From Mactromeris polynyma (Eukaryota; Mollusca; Bivalvia; Venerida; Mactridae), in NCBI GenBank assembly GCA_032209605.1, contig JASFXZ010000003.1, forward strand, positions 37,288,762 through 37,352,761: a DNA stretch of 64,000 nucleotides, written 5' to 3'. The notes beneath the pieces were generated by a model. That model searched no databases. It saw nothing but the letters and a program-made list of their open reading frames with translations, and was not told the DNA's origin. How positions within the stretch are numbered: the first letter of the stretch is position 1; every line of letters begins with the position of its first letter. This document shows positions 23,582 to 34,755 of the stretch, in pieces. Position numbers and translations under genes: made by a program.

Positions 23582-23590
23582 ATTTATATA
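23582..23590 (-). promoter_or_regulatory. TATA box of the Harbinger transposase gene
   Basis: On the minus strand TATATAAAT lies about 50 bp upstream of the ATG at 23532, embedded in GC-rich DNA. Its distance would give a very short leader. It mirrors the TATA of the opposite gene, so both element genes have core promoters of the same kind. Confidence 0.65.
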
Positions 23591-24130
23591 GTCGGGCCCC
23601 AAAAACACCCATCTCCGGCCGATCAAGGCAAATTTGGTCGGCCAAAGAACGTCCGAAGATCGTTTAAATCGTCCGAAGACCGTTTACTTTCGGCTTCCTG
23701 CGGCTCCCTGCGTCAACATACGCCTAAATTCGGCCACTCTCGCGCGAAGAACGGCGGAAGAACGACGGACATCGGTCGCAGAGCGGCCGAAAGCGTCCTC
23801 TCTCGAGCCGGGATCGCCCATTTTCGGCCTCTCTCGGCCGAACAACGCGCGAAGATCGCTCACTTGCGCGCGAGAAGCGGGTCTCTACCGGGCCTTTGCC
23901 GTGTACTTGCGCGTACTTTCGCCCCGGAAACGTGTCGATCGCGCGAGGAACATCCGTGATTCGTCCCCCCGCCATGGTCCATTGGTCGGGACTCAATCGG
24001 GTAAAAAAAGGGGACGATTGGAGGCGATTCAGGACGACAATTGGGCCGATCAAAAAAATTGATTCATCGGGGACAATCTGGTCCAGATCGGGCCGATTGG
24101 AAAAAACAATCCTTGGTGAAATGCAGCCTT

Positions 24131-24930
24131 AACATAACGAAGCAATATGGATTATTAAATAGTAAAATGTTCGTCTGAATGAGCAGATACAGATGGAATA
24201 TTTGTTACAGACAAATAGTGTAATTTAAAAACAAAAATGCTTTAAATGTTCCGATTTCGTAGAAAATATTTAAAAAAATAACTTTTTAATAATTTCAACT
24301 ATTACGTTTTTATTAATTAAAGCACTATTCTAGGTGATAGAGACAAAAGAAAGTCTAACACACATGGATTAACTCTTAAATTGTTACCACAAATTAAATG
24401 TAATTTTCAAAAATAAATGAAAATCATGTGGGAACTTTCTATGGTGGGCCATAATCGCCTTCTGAAATTTGCTAATTAAATGTCTACATAAATTGTATAG
24501 ATATTTTTTTACCACCATTGTATTCACTAATTTCCAGGAATGTTTTATTTATTTGATGTATAAAACCTTTAAATAGCAAACGTTATGTATAGTGATGGAT
24601 AATCGGACGCATTTCATAATCGATAATCGGATCGGTTTAAAACTAATAATCGATAACCGAATCGGAAATAATTCGATTATAATCGATTATTGTAGTTCAT
24701 AATCGATTGTCACCGATGTCGGATGTCTAGCGACGATTTTTGTTGTTGGCGATAATTCTTTAAACTTTTAAAGTCAATAGCATTAATGTAGGTCATATGA
24801 TGTCAGAACGTCTTTGTGAATCCTATTACAATTTAATTAGTAATGTCTATAATTATGGGTAAATGAACCAAACCAAATTAAACGTAACATAAGAATAAAT
24901 CATACCATAATTATTACAAGGATGATTAGG
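24131..24930. other. Intergenic with an ATAATCGAT-motif cluster
   Basis: No gene is supported. At about 24597-24715 the phrases ATAATCG, ATCGATAATCGG, AATCGATTAT and their inverses recur at least eight times on both strands in 120 bp. This resembles the subterminal clutter of some hAT-type elements, but I find no partner end, so the origin is open. Confidence 0.4.
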
Positions 24931-24932
24931 TA

Positions 24933-25658
24933 TTAATAAAGTGCAACTTCTTTCTGGTCTGTTTGCTTGAAATCAATCTTCACAGGGAAATGTACAGTCC
25001 ATACAACTGGTGGAAAACTGTCCCAGGTATCAACACATCTGAAAGATGTTGAATTATTTTGTTAAAAAGTGAAATAATAATACATATTAAGTAAATATAT
25101 GAACAGTCAGTAAATTCAATACTTATATGTGTTTTGTTTCTTTATTGCATTGTATTAAAAGCATTATGTATAATTCATATAAGCAATTGTACTCAAATAA
25201 GCTGGCTTATTCGTCAAATGTGCAAATGTATGAACATTTGAATCAATAGTTTTAATCAGTGCATCAGTAATTTATACTTTATAGGTCCAAACCTATGTGA
25301 ATAATTTGAAACATGAGCACAACATTTTGAAGGAAAATGAAAATGGATGTTACCACATATAATTATTTGTTTCAATTGTATAATAAATTGATTTCTGTTA
25401 CCTTATATATATACATCTAAACTTGAAATAAAGAGCTGTTGAAGTCTTCTACACGGTGGTCTACGTCGTAAGCTTCATCTTCCCCATGTAAATGACTTCA
25501 TATACTGCATTTAGGCACCCATCCGTTCCAGACAGTAACAAAACAACAGATCCTTCATACCAGACTGTTTTGTTGGAACCCTTCCTCTGTCTTCCACTCA
25601 TGTCATATCCTACGTCCCACAAACAGTCTTTGCACGGGCTGCTCAATGCTTCTGACAT
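24933..25658 (-). pseudogene. Unrecognised gene, two candidate exons
   Basis: One exon starts after an acceptor near 25662 (CATGTCAG) and encodes CKDCLWDVGYDMSGRQRKGS, then TVWYEGSVVLLLSG and NAVYEVIYM. A one-base slip near 25487 changes the frame; the alternative frame continues GEDEAYDVDHRVEDFNSSLF, which looks equally protein-like, so a frameshift is probable. A second exon (25038-24933, acceptor TTTCAG) encodes CVDTWDSFPPVVWTVHFPVK through ...KEVALY and a TAA stop. I do not recognise the family. It lies downstream of, and on the same strand as, the YqaJ gene, so the two might be one transposon transcript. Confidence 0.4.
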
Positions 25659-26005
25659 GTTACATAATAAGTGTGTGAATTTAATTCTTCCATTCTACAC
25701 TTTAAATAAGTATATTTATGAAATTTTATCACATAAAATTGTTATAACAGGGATAGGTTTCATGAAATTGAAATAAACAAATCTTTCTGTAAAAATAATG
25801 CTAATGTATTTTGTGCATTACACGATAATGATCATTAAAACATTTAAAACGCTAAGTATTTTGGGCATTTCATAATAATGCATATTCATACATTAATTAT
25901 TCATACATTAATTTGGATCAAATAATATATCTGAATGTAAGTAATTTAAATGCATACTGGTTACAGTTATTTGAACAATAATTGTCTAATAAATTAATGT
26001 GTTAA

Positions 26006-27143
26006 TCATCTTGACGAAGTAGATTTCGGTGGGTCACAACAAGGGCTGGACGATGTGGATGGTCTGGATTGTGAGATGCACTTCTGATCTTTCTTTACAT
26101 TATTGGCATTTTCCTTCAAATGAAATAAACAATTACATTTGTTTTTAACTTGTATTCCCATGTATGCAATTTGCAGTCTAAATGAAGGGTTCAGTGCAAG
26201 ATGGCCGTACGTTCCATATAGTTACATATGAGTTACAAGCGTCTTGTCATAAACTCTAGAAATGTTATCACCAGTCCTAAATATTAGTGAGATAAAAATC
26301 AGCACCATATGTGGTTCTAAATTGGAAGGTATTCACTTCTGTATCAATTGAATATTGTCTTTAATTAACATAATATTTGCATAGATACACTCTTAAACCA
26401 TATGAGATATTTTAAATGGATTACAAAACTTACCCATTTTCCAGGATCACGAATTCCTGGACTTTTATCATTTCTTGGGCAACATAACTCGGGTAAAAAA
26501 GTCATGTTAAAAAAAGCCTCAAGTTTTTGAACCCAAAATCCCCAAATTTCATTATCTCTTAACACTCTTTCGATGTGAAGTTGATAGGGATTTACACATC
26601 TCACAACAAAGTCCACCCACGGTAGGTTACATACATGTAATAGGCCTTGGCACTGCATGTAGTAACTATGATTTCGTTTCAGCCTCAACTTTCCGCTAAT
26701 TTTTTCTAAGCAGAATGATTTCTGTGTTTCTGTAGCTTCAGTCAAAGTTATGATGTCTTTTATTTTTGACTAGTCTCCAACTAATATTGTGTTTGACAAC
26801 ATTTACACTGTGCTACTAGAGTGCATGCCAAGCCACTTATTCTTGACTCAGATATAAATTGGAAAAGGTCCGTGTTCAAAAATAACGAAGCACCTGGGCA
26901 TGTTAAAACATGGCTAATAAACAGGTTCACAATTTTTTCCAAACAAGTAATATTCATCATTCTGTAGCCATTGACACTGTGTATGGCCATCTGCTTTTTC
27001 ACTTCTTTCAAAACTTTCCTTCTGATACTCGGCTTCACCGCGGACACCCTCCTACACGTATGTTTCAGTTTACTTTCTCGTTTATGTTTCCGTTTTCTGG
27101 CATGAATGCCTCCCGCTTTACCAAACCGTGCTTGTGGCTTCAA
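26006..27143 (-). pseudogene. Mutator-like domain start joined to YqaJ nuclease domain
   Basis: The upstream part (27143-26781) starts basic (ARKRKHKRESKLK), then reads VNGYRMMNITCLEKIV and SRISGLACTLVAQCKCC. This order matches the beginning of the Mutator-like transposase domain seen in many invertebrate repeat proteins. Only 36 bp after its stop a new frame (from about 26763) encodes the C-terminal part of a YqaJ/lambda-exonuclease-type domain: CLEKISGKLRLKRNHSYYMQ, WVDFVVRCVNPYQLHIERV, FLPELCCPR. It then splices at 26434 to a last exon (26113-26006) rich in Ser/Pro. The several-hundred-residue catalytic middle is missing, so an internal deletion with a frame break is inferred. The YqaJ part lacks its upstream acidic residues, so nuclease activity is doubtful. 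Confidence 0.6.
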
Positions 27144-28159
27144 CCTGTACTAACTCATACCAATGTTTTAATTTAAAAGCAACAGGGCAAAGGTATAAGT
27201 AGAACATATATATATGACCAAATGAACTTTCATAGTCATGCTTTTTTGTCAACAAACACTTTTTCACAATAGCTTTACCTAAAATTTAAAAAAAACTTTC
27301 CTTATGACTAATAAACCACATCGACAATGTTCGAATACAAAAAAATACTTTATACAACTTTTTTGGATGGTACGGGTGTCCGTATGGATGATGATAAAAA
27401 CAAAACTTCCGGTTGCTAAATTGAGCTGTTTTTATATACTTAATGAGAAAACAGCAAAACGATCGGATATTCATTACAATAAAAAACATTCAAGTTATTG
27501 GCATATTGATCAAGAAGCATCGCATTATAAATAACAATTTGTAAGTATTGCAGTATTGATGACTTGTTATGATATTAATTGCAGTTTTTGTACATATACC
27601 ACATAATTATTATGTACATTTGCATTAACTTTAGATGGGATTGTGATGGCTATCAAATGATTTAATTGAATTTCGGTGAAGTGCTAAAACAGTTGTATTG
27701 TATTTAATGTATCAACTGCTTTGTAGCCTTTATTGACTACCATTTGATATTGACAATTTTATTTTAGGTACATGTGATCAAGAAAAAAAGGGGAGATATC
27801 TTGGTAAGTTTTAAATATTATCAAAAAAAATTAATACTAAGTTATAACTCTTATTTAGATGGTTTGTCGTGATAATATTTGTTTTATTTTGCGATAATTT
27901 CCTTATGACTTGTAGGCATATTTTAAAGGTATTTACCTAGCATTGTTGCAGCTTTTTAATGGTTTTACTGCTATATTGTTATTCTTTTATTTTGACCAGT
28001 CACATAACATTAAGACTTTGTCTTCATTCAAATCCTTGGGCCGAGTTTCACGAAATAATATAAATGACAACATTTTCATATTTTATTGTAGGTGTATATG
28101 ACTTGCATGTGTCGAACTTGACTCCTCCGAATGAAACCAGATAAACAAGAGTACTAGAT

Positions 28160-28791
28160 ATGGCACATGTTACAGAACTGGCTGCCTCATTTGGAGCTGG
28201 GTGGCTTTCCCAGATTGTCATTTTAATGGGCATGGTGTCGGCCAACTGCAACTTGAGCAGTCTAAAAACTAAAGGTAATAATTATGTCATCTAGGCATTA
28301 TCAGTGTTAGACAAACATCAGGAAACTACCTAATGTTTAAGGTTAGACTCTTGAAAATATGATTATCATTTTTTGGTATTGACTGATTATTTACATGATC
28401 ATTATTGATTATATTGCTAGTAAAAGTTTCATTTAATTAAATATAAATGTACTATCAATCCATCCATTCAAATCTGCTTAAATGGTATTTGATTGAAAAG
28501 AGATATATGCATGATACTAATAATAAATATGAACATTATTTTTAAGTTTTGAAATGATTCATGAAATAATTTCCTTTATCAGGTTCTGCTCTTGTAGAAA
28601 CATTAGGAGGAAATCATTCCCGCGAAGCTTTACATAATTTGGTTTCACGTGGTATCATAGACAGCACAGCCAATGTTAAAGTGCATCTGTATGAACCGTT
28701 GTCACGCTGCGCTGCCTTGATGTTGGGATGGCAACATAACACCACAGTAGAAGAACGTCAAAATGAACCTAACTTATATGGACTAAGTTAG
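28160..28791 (+). CDS. Unrecognised spliced gene, 107 residues
   Basis: The exons are 28160-28274 (donor AAAG/GTAATA) and 28583-28791 (acceptor TTTATCAG), joined in phase to an open frame. The exon containing the ATG begins at an acceptor near 28092. An upstream small exon (27769-27803) and a donor near 27541 suggest a spliced 5' leader. The product begins MAHVTELAASFGAGWLSQIV with one hydrophobic stretch (about 16-32, possible membrane or core helix). It continues ALVETLGGNHSREALHNLVS and VKVHLYEPLSRCAALMLGWQ, with a Cys/Asn-rich middle and an acidic tail. I do not recognise the family. It lies on the strand opposite the Mutator/YqaJ gene and diverges from it. Confidence 0.45.
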
Positions 28792-29233
28792 GCTCATGCG
28801 ACAGGCTCGTCCTGTCGTGATGGACAAGCGTGGGTTGCAGCTGTGGAAGTCAACTATAGCTGCCATATTTAGGGTTCCAGTAAATAACTTTCAATAGAAA
28901 CTATCAGTGTGTCGATGATGGATTTTCATTTCTGTACATAATGTACTATTTTAAATTTCCTTCAGGTTAAACTCCCAAAATTTATTTTACCATTTTTGTT
29001 TTCTGCTGAATATTTTTCCTGATTAAAATATGTCCTTGTGTTGGACTTATCTGATGGCAGTCATTTACTTTTATTTTGAAGGATAATAAATTATTCATAA
29101 GAAGACAATGAAAATAACACAACTATGTTTATATATTGTCTAAATAAATGGCATTTCAACGACAAGACATGTGTTTGTAAATTGAAGCATAATTTAATTG
29201 ATATAGCATTAATTAAACGCAACTTTCTTACAG

Positions 29234-29872
29234 AGCACCAGGAGATTGCAGGCTAGCTATCATCCCCATTTAAAGATGGTGAACTGGAATCATGACCTCT
29301 ATACACTGATTGAAGCAGCTGCAGCAAAGCTTAATGTGACAGAGAGGCTTTTTAGAGGTATCATTAAGCTGAAGGATGACACAAAGATTGCCAGTTGTCT
29401 TCATTGTTTGATTGATGAAGGTCTGACAGCCTTCAGAAATAAAATGTGAGTAGAAGTATTTTTTTACTGTAACATGATTGTTATATTTGCATACTTTCGT
29501 CGTAAATGTATACAATCTACAAGTAGTCTTTAATTATACAAGGTATGTTATTGAAAATTAATAAAATGAAGTAGTGTTTATTGAGATATGCTGAAAAACA
29601 ATGTTAATGATAACAGTAGGACTAAGATATTACCTGTTTATTTGTCCCTCGGTTCAAATAATTTCATTTTTGTAGTAAATCTGCTGTATAAATTTATTAT
29701 GTTACTAAACATTTTATATTCGAAGTGTTCAATCTACTGGCCATTTCATATTGAAGGAAACCTACTATGAGCTATTTAAAGTCGAACTGCATATCTTATT
29801 TTTATATGTTTAGAAAGCAGAAGATTGAAGATACACCGTGTGAAGATTTACCACACGCAACCAATAACAATG
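29234..29872 (+). CDS. Unrecognised exons, possibly a continuation of the upstream gene
   Basis: Exon 29234-29445 (acceptor TTCTTACAG, donor ATGTGAGT) encodes 70 codons, including ASYHPHLKMVNWNHDLYTLI, AAAAKLNVTERLFRGIIKLK and CLHCLIDEGLTAFRNK, helical in character. Exon 29814-29872 (acceptor ATGTTTAG, donor ATGGTGAGG) joins in phase and adds IKQKIEDTPCEDLPHATNNN. No start or stop is found for this part. It may belong to the 28160 gene by skipping its last exon, or to a separate gene. Phase agreement and the good splice sites argue that it is real. No function can be assigned. Confidence 0.4.
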
Positions 29873-30018
29873 GTGAGGAAAGTTTTTTGGTTAGAAATGA
29901 ATTCACTTATTGCTTTATTATTATAATGTATATTGTATTTGTCATGGATTAGGTGTACACATGTAGTTTGAATGACAATTACATTAATTAATTTTAGTAA
30001 TGTAGTTTGACTAATTAG

Positions 30019-30654
30019 CAGGGGCGGATCCAGCGGGGGGTCCGGGGGGTCCGACCCCCCTGGAATGGCTCAGACCTCCCTGAAAAAAAGAAGATAAACA
30101 AGCGAGATAAATCGACAGCTTTCTATAACATTAATCAATGAATAATAAATTTATCAAACATTATGTTCCATAGCTTCACTTTTATCGTTATTGTGTATCT
30201 TTCTGAATTCAATATTGCATCAATCACCCGTGTAATGAATGTGTAAGCGACTGTGCTAGGCTGTATGTCAGGTTGTTGCTACGCTGCGTAAATATTTATA
30301 GCTGACACGCAAATATTCATATTTGTGACGTCATTTAAGGCAATAGTGACGTAGTTATTTGATGTATCAAGAATTTGCAGTGCAGTTTGGCTTTCGAGTG
30401 AAAACAGCACGTCATTCTTGTTAGCTTGATTTTTTTCCGCAATTTGTTCTTAAAAATACAAAAAAAACTTTAAAAAAAACACCAAAAAACCGGATCTATA
30501 TTAGTGGAGACCTCCTCGTGGTTAGAACCGGTAACGTTTGTTAAAACAGATACAAACGGCTAACATCTGCTTGAATGTGGAAAGGGATTATATTTCTGTA
30601 ATTTTGTGGGCAAAAGTTGGACCCCCCTGGAGAAAAATCCTGGATCCGCCCCTG
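30019..30654. mobile_element. MITE with CAGGGGCGGATCCAG ends
   Basis: Fifteen-base perfect inverted ends (CAGGGGCGGATCCAG / CTGGATCCGCCCCTG) bound a 636-bp segment, flanked by AATTAG on both sides (30013-30018 and 30655-30660). GGGGTCCGACCCCCCTGG near the left and GGACCCCCCTGGAG near the right extend the similarity. There is no coding content. CAGGGG-type termini fit hAT elements, but those duplicate 8 bp, and here only 6 bp match, so the class is tentative. Confidence 0.8.
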
Positions 30655-30784
30655 AATTAGTATACGTGTTATTCAAGTTCAACACTGTTAGATAATATGT
30701 ATAAGCCGAAAAAGTACATTCAATATCTTACAAAGTTGATAGTTTGAGTTTATGTTATTTCAATTATTGCTCTATTTAATATCA

Positions 30785-30909
30785 AGTCTGCACATAACGA
30801 ATTGGAGAATGCACCTAACACATTGATCAGTACACATTAAATAATGAAGTGTGCACATAACGAAATGGAGAATGCACCTAACACATTGATCACTACACAT
30901 GGCGTAATG
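30785..30909. repeat. Tandem duplication, two ~63-bp copies
   Basis: Copies beginning AGTCTGCACATAACGAATTG and AGTGTGCACATAACGAAATG share GAGAATGCACCTAACACATT and differ at a few positions. It is a local duplication with no coding meaning visible. Confidence 0.8.
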
Positions 30910-31915
30910 GAGTTTGAGCATGATTGTTTACAGACTAGACAGAATACACAAAATTCGTGTATAATGAGGCAGCAAATGCGTTCCATAAAATAACATTTTG
31001 GACATGTTTTCTCCTTTTCGAACCCCTATTCCACATGAAAAGTATTCAACCTTTGTGCGAAAAATCAATAAAAGCGCAGTATATTTTCTGTTTTTGTAGG
31101 ATATCAATTAAACAATGAAGAGTAAACATGATATGAACATGAAAATCTTGCCTTGAAGCCAGCTTGATTTGGGTTTACGACATTATTCGATTCGAGAACT
31201 TTTGTCAATCTTAAATTTAGTACCGAAGTAAATATTTTACACAAACAGCTTAAGATTGTTATAGGCATGTAGTTTGATGCTGACTTTTGATTTTTTAAAT
31301 TGGAACTATCAATTCATTTTATCAGGAAACGGGTATAATTTCTGTATCAAAAACACAATTAAAAAGCTTAAATATAAGGGCATAAATAGATCTTTTAAAT
31401 TAAAACTTAAAAAAAAAATTGTTATTTATGTTGTCATTTGGACTAGTTGACTTAGAATTGTTCCAGCTGTAAGTACATTTTAGAATCTGGTCTGCCGAAA
31501 TCAGCGAGTATATCACGATATCTTCGTTCACGTTATTTAAGTTTTTCGGAGAGAAGTGGTACATTATTATCCGAGTCAACGTTGTTGGTATTACTATGTT
31601 TAAAATGGTCATAACATTCTTGTATTGATGGTGTCTCAGTCTCACGGGAATTAGGCTTAATGTTATTTAGTCACTTCCAGTATTCTTTTGGGTTGCTTGT
31701 AAACTGACGAGAAAAAGAAACGCCTCCTTCTAACTCATTGTACAATATTCAAACAGTGATTCAAAATTAGAATTCGCAAATTTCATCATTTAAGAGAATT
31801 AATAATTAATTAGACATCATTTCTTGGTCAAATTATGCTTCACATCTTGAATTTCAATTGACTGGTCAGAGCAATTTCAGTGACACAATCAGTATTGCGA
31901 GTCGGGTGAACACGC
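30910..31915. other. Intergenic, nothing supported
   Basis: AT-rich DNA with a poly-A-like run near 31405-31418. No convincing frame, repeat or splice structure is seen. Confidence 0.5.
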
Positions 31916-31929
31916 CGGCCAAGGCAAGA

Positions 31930-32440
31930 CGTCAATGTTGCTGGTCTATAACAAGTTCCTGGTGACTCATGCTACGTGAAGTCGCGCGTTGTCGTGCTGG
32001 AAGACCAGGCATTGACGCTGGCGGAACATATAAGGACAGCCACAGGACGTAAATAGCTGGTTGATGTAACGCCTGGTTGTGATTACCATGGAACACGACT
32101 AGTTGGGACTGAAACATATTGTTGATGGCTGCCCAGACAACTCCGCCACCACCGTAACGGTTGTGCTGCAGAACGCAATTGTTAGCGAAGCGTTCATGAC
32201 GTTGTCTGTACACACGGTTACGTCCGTCGCGTTATGCCAACGCGGGCCGAATTAAGACCTTGGTGACAAGACGTTGCGGAAGAACTAAATCGCGGTAGGG
32301 CCATGTTCTCTTAGCCGATTTCTGGCTGTATGTCGTCTTACAGGTCGTCCACTGTTACCTACTACTAAATATGACGTGGATTCAGCCGTCACAAATCTGT
32401 GACTTGTTCTTGCGTTCGCCCACATTCAAGCATGGCCAAA
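31930..32440 (-). pseudogene. Decayed Tc1-like transposase
   Basis: On the minus strand the phrases YRQRHERFANNCVLQHNRYG, then GGVVWAAINNMFQSQLVVFHG correspond to the stretch between the first and second catalytic Asp of Tc1 transposases. The following text (LPARQRATSRSMSHQELVI) corresponds to the second-Asp region in a shifted frame. Several frameshifts and stops are present, and no catalytic Asp-Asn motif survives in frame. No clear terminal repeats were found. Confidence 0.6.
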
Positions 32441-32879
32441 ACTCGGGCCCTCTCTTCAAAATTTAGCCTAAGAAAATGGATAATTGTCTAAAACCACATG
32501 GTTAATACGCACGGAATGCACGAGTAAATCGTGAGCAGGTATATGAATTTGAGCAGGTATATGAATTAAACAGTGGGCTGAATAAAATCGTGCGAGTTTC
32601 GGTTGGTTGGATTTGTCGGTAACATGCGCATTTCTTACGTTTCCCCCAAAATTTGAACTTGTTAACGAAATTGACGCCAATTTTCGATGAGGCGCTTCTT
32701 CTCGTCAGTATATGTAGATTTCTTAATTTATTTGCGTTTTTGTTCTTTAATTCCGAGACGAAGTGGTTAATAGTAGATATAATATATATACTGTTTACTA
32801 GTAGAGTTAAGATTTGTTTTGGCGAAATTATTTGGAGATTTACGATAGACTTTGCTTTGTGGTAAGAGGATCGCGCTCA

Positions 32880-33945
32880 ATGGCACTTGTTTCCAAAACA
32901 GCAGTGCTTATATCTAACGGGGCGTGATATAGTAGATGTATTAGGGAAGGTTCGATCAGCAGAATCTTGAAACAATTGTTGCAATTCCTTGGTAACATAT
33001 TCAAGTGTATTCTGTGACTGAGGGTACGTGTGATATGTCAGATGATATGGTTTTAATGATTTGCATTAATGTTTTGACAAAAGCGTGCAGATGACCCAGT
33101 TTGCCACCGTGTACGTTTAAAATTTATCCCACGGTTGTCATGGATAAATTCACGAGGAACACGTGCATTTAGGCACCATTGCAGTGTACTGTTGTCGTCA
33201 GAGTAAACAGTGCCATTTCATATAACGTCACAATTTACTATATATTGGAAACATTCAGCACAGGCCAATACACAGTCAATCAAGGAGCTAACTCTAAAAG
33301 TGCATTTACCGGTCAACCGAAAGTTTCCAATTCTTCGATTTAGAACAAAACGATGTGTTTTTCTTACATAAATCAAGTAATTTTAAACCATGTGAATTAG
33401 ATTTACGGTCTTCAGTTTGTCTACAGAGAGGAATATTTTGATATTCAAGTAGAGTGTGTTTGTCCAATTGGGACTGGATATATGTGTCCAAAAGTAAAAA
33501 CGGAGCAGATGGGACGAAGGCATCAAGATTAGAAATTCTAGCGTTAAAGTCTCCCGAATCAATAACGTACATGTATTTATACTGACTACATACCTGCAAA
33601 TCAGAATTAGAGAATACTAATTCATATTCATCTGGAGTTAAAAATGAAATAGAATTGCCTGGCGGCAAGTAAATCGCACCCAAAGTAAAGTTTTCATGAA
33701 ATTTAGTGATTTTCGTATCTATAGATAACCAAAGAACGTATTCTGTTGAACAAAGTACGGCATGAACGTAATTTGAAATTTAGGATTCGACGTAAAGACC
33801 AATGCATCCGGATGTTCTCTTATACAGAAGTTTTCTAGGATGAGAGTAAAACACAAAACCGTCAATATCAAGACTATCAGTAGAATCACTGTGAGTCTCT
33901 GCTACACAAATTATATCATAACACTGAATATGTTAAAGATTAAGT
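32880..33945 (-). pseudogene. LINE endonuclease-region fragment
   Basis: Reading from about 33945 downwards gives CYDIICVAETHSDSTDSLDI, DGFVFYSHPRK, CIGLYVES, a stop, then WLSIDTKITKFHENFTLGAI, YLPPGNS, then VIDSGDFNARI, HGLKLLDLCKKN. These match the order of an exonuclease-endonuclease-phosphatase domain of LINE ORF2, where GDFNAR is a signature and ET an early catalytic block. Further down, ELQQLFQDSADRTFPN resembles the linker before reverse transcriptase. No reverse transcriptase follows. At least one stop and loss of flanks make it a dead fragment. Confidence 0.65.
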
Positions 33946-33992
33946 TACTGCAATCACTTGTTTTCTCCCGATTGTCCTACATTGTAGTTGTC

Positions 33993-34210
33993 CTAGTTTG
34001 GAGGTGGAGCTTGCCGTTGTTGTTGGATGCTATCGGGAGGATTATTATACCAAGGTCGTAGGATACCGGTACCACCGGATGCCGGGAATAGAGCATCAGA
34101 AGCAGGGACTGCAACAGGTGTGTTACTGCGGGTACCAGAAGTGGAGGTGTGTTGACTCGGGAGCATGTTTACTACCGCGGCGAGTGATTGACCTACACTG
34201 ACCCAAATGA
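33993..34210 (-). other. Short Pro/Ser/Gln-rich open frame beside the LINE fragment
   Basis: A minus-strand frame contains SVGQSLAAVVNMLPSQHTST and ends QQQRQAPPPN. Composition and position just upstream of the endonuclease fragment suggest the tail of a LINE ORF1 or an inter-ORF linker, but I cannot identify it. Confidence 0.25.
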
Positions 34211-34240
34211 AAACTTTGCATCGATTTCCAAGAGTATATA

Positions 34241-34753
34241 CACTCAGCAAAATTCCTAATCGGTCAGTTAATATTGTATCATTATTTTTCTAATAATGCA
34301 TGTATTCACACAATATTTCACATACCGATATTTGAACAGGTAATGCAGCGAATTATTGATTTGTTTTAGCCGGCTCGCTATGAAATTAATCGTATTAGGC
34401 GTATTGACGTTTATAGCACGTTTTGCACGTGCGGGGCATGGACACATATTTGCACGTGTTCGTGTAACACTTTTGTCATTGCTGATGAAAATCCTTTTTG
34501 AAAAACACAAAACATGGTGAGAATGACTGAAGAAGAACACTCCCGAGCCGTCGGAATGATACAGGCCGGAACTCATTTACGACAGGTGGGTTTTATGTTT
34601 TGAAATTTCATAAGAATATTGACATTATTTGTTTGTAGCCATTATATTGGTGGTTATTTCCATTTTCAACTTATTTCAGGCGGCAAGAACCTTCAATATA
34701 TTAGAAAAATAATGATATAATATAAACTGACCGATTAGGAATTTTGTTGAGTG
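34241..34753 (+). mobile_element. Tc1-derived MITE carrying a transposase exon 1, intron and exon 2 start
   Basis: Inverted ends CACTCAGCAAAATTCCTAAT / inverse with one change, TA on both sides, 513 bp. Inside, ATG at 34514 begins MVRMTEEEHSRAVGMIQAGT HLRQ in frame to a CAG/GTGGGT donor at 34586. An acceptor TTATTTCAG ends at 34679 and exon 2 resumes AARTFNI. It is therefore an internal-deletion derivative of a Tc1-like element whose transposase gene has a 5' intron. A truncated sibling lies at 13707-14010. Confidence 0.85.
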
Positions 34754-34755
34754 TA

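Larger units (their letters stand above)
19230..24123. mobile_element. Harbinger transposon with convergent MADF and transposase genes
   Basis: A 21-bp perfect terminal inverted repeat (CATTTCACCAAGGATTGTTT plus one base) lies at 19230-19250 and 24103-24123. Subterminal DNA on both sides is GC-rich, with many GATCGG/CCGATC motifs unlike the AT-rich flanks. A few further outward positions resemble each other (taaagccac versus taaggctg), and I see no unambiguous target duplication. The two genes have their own TATA boxes and meet tail to tail at a palindrome. Of all elements here, this one looks closest to complete. Confidence 0.85.
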
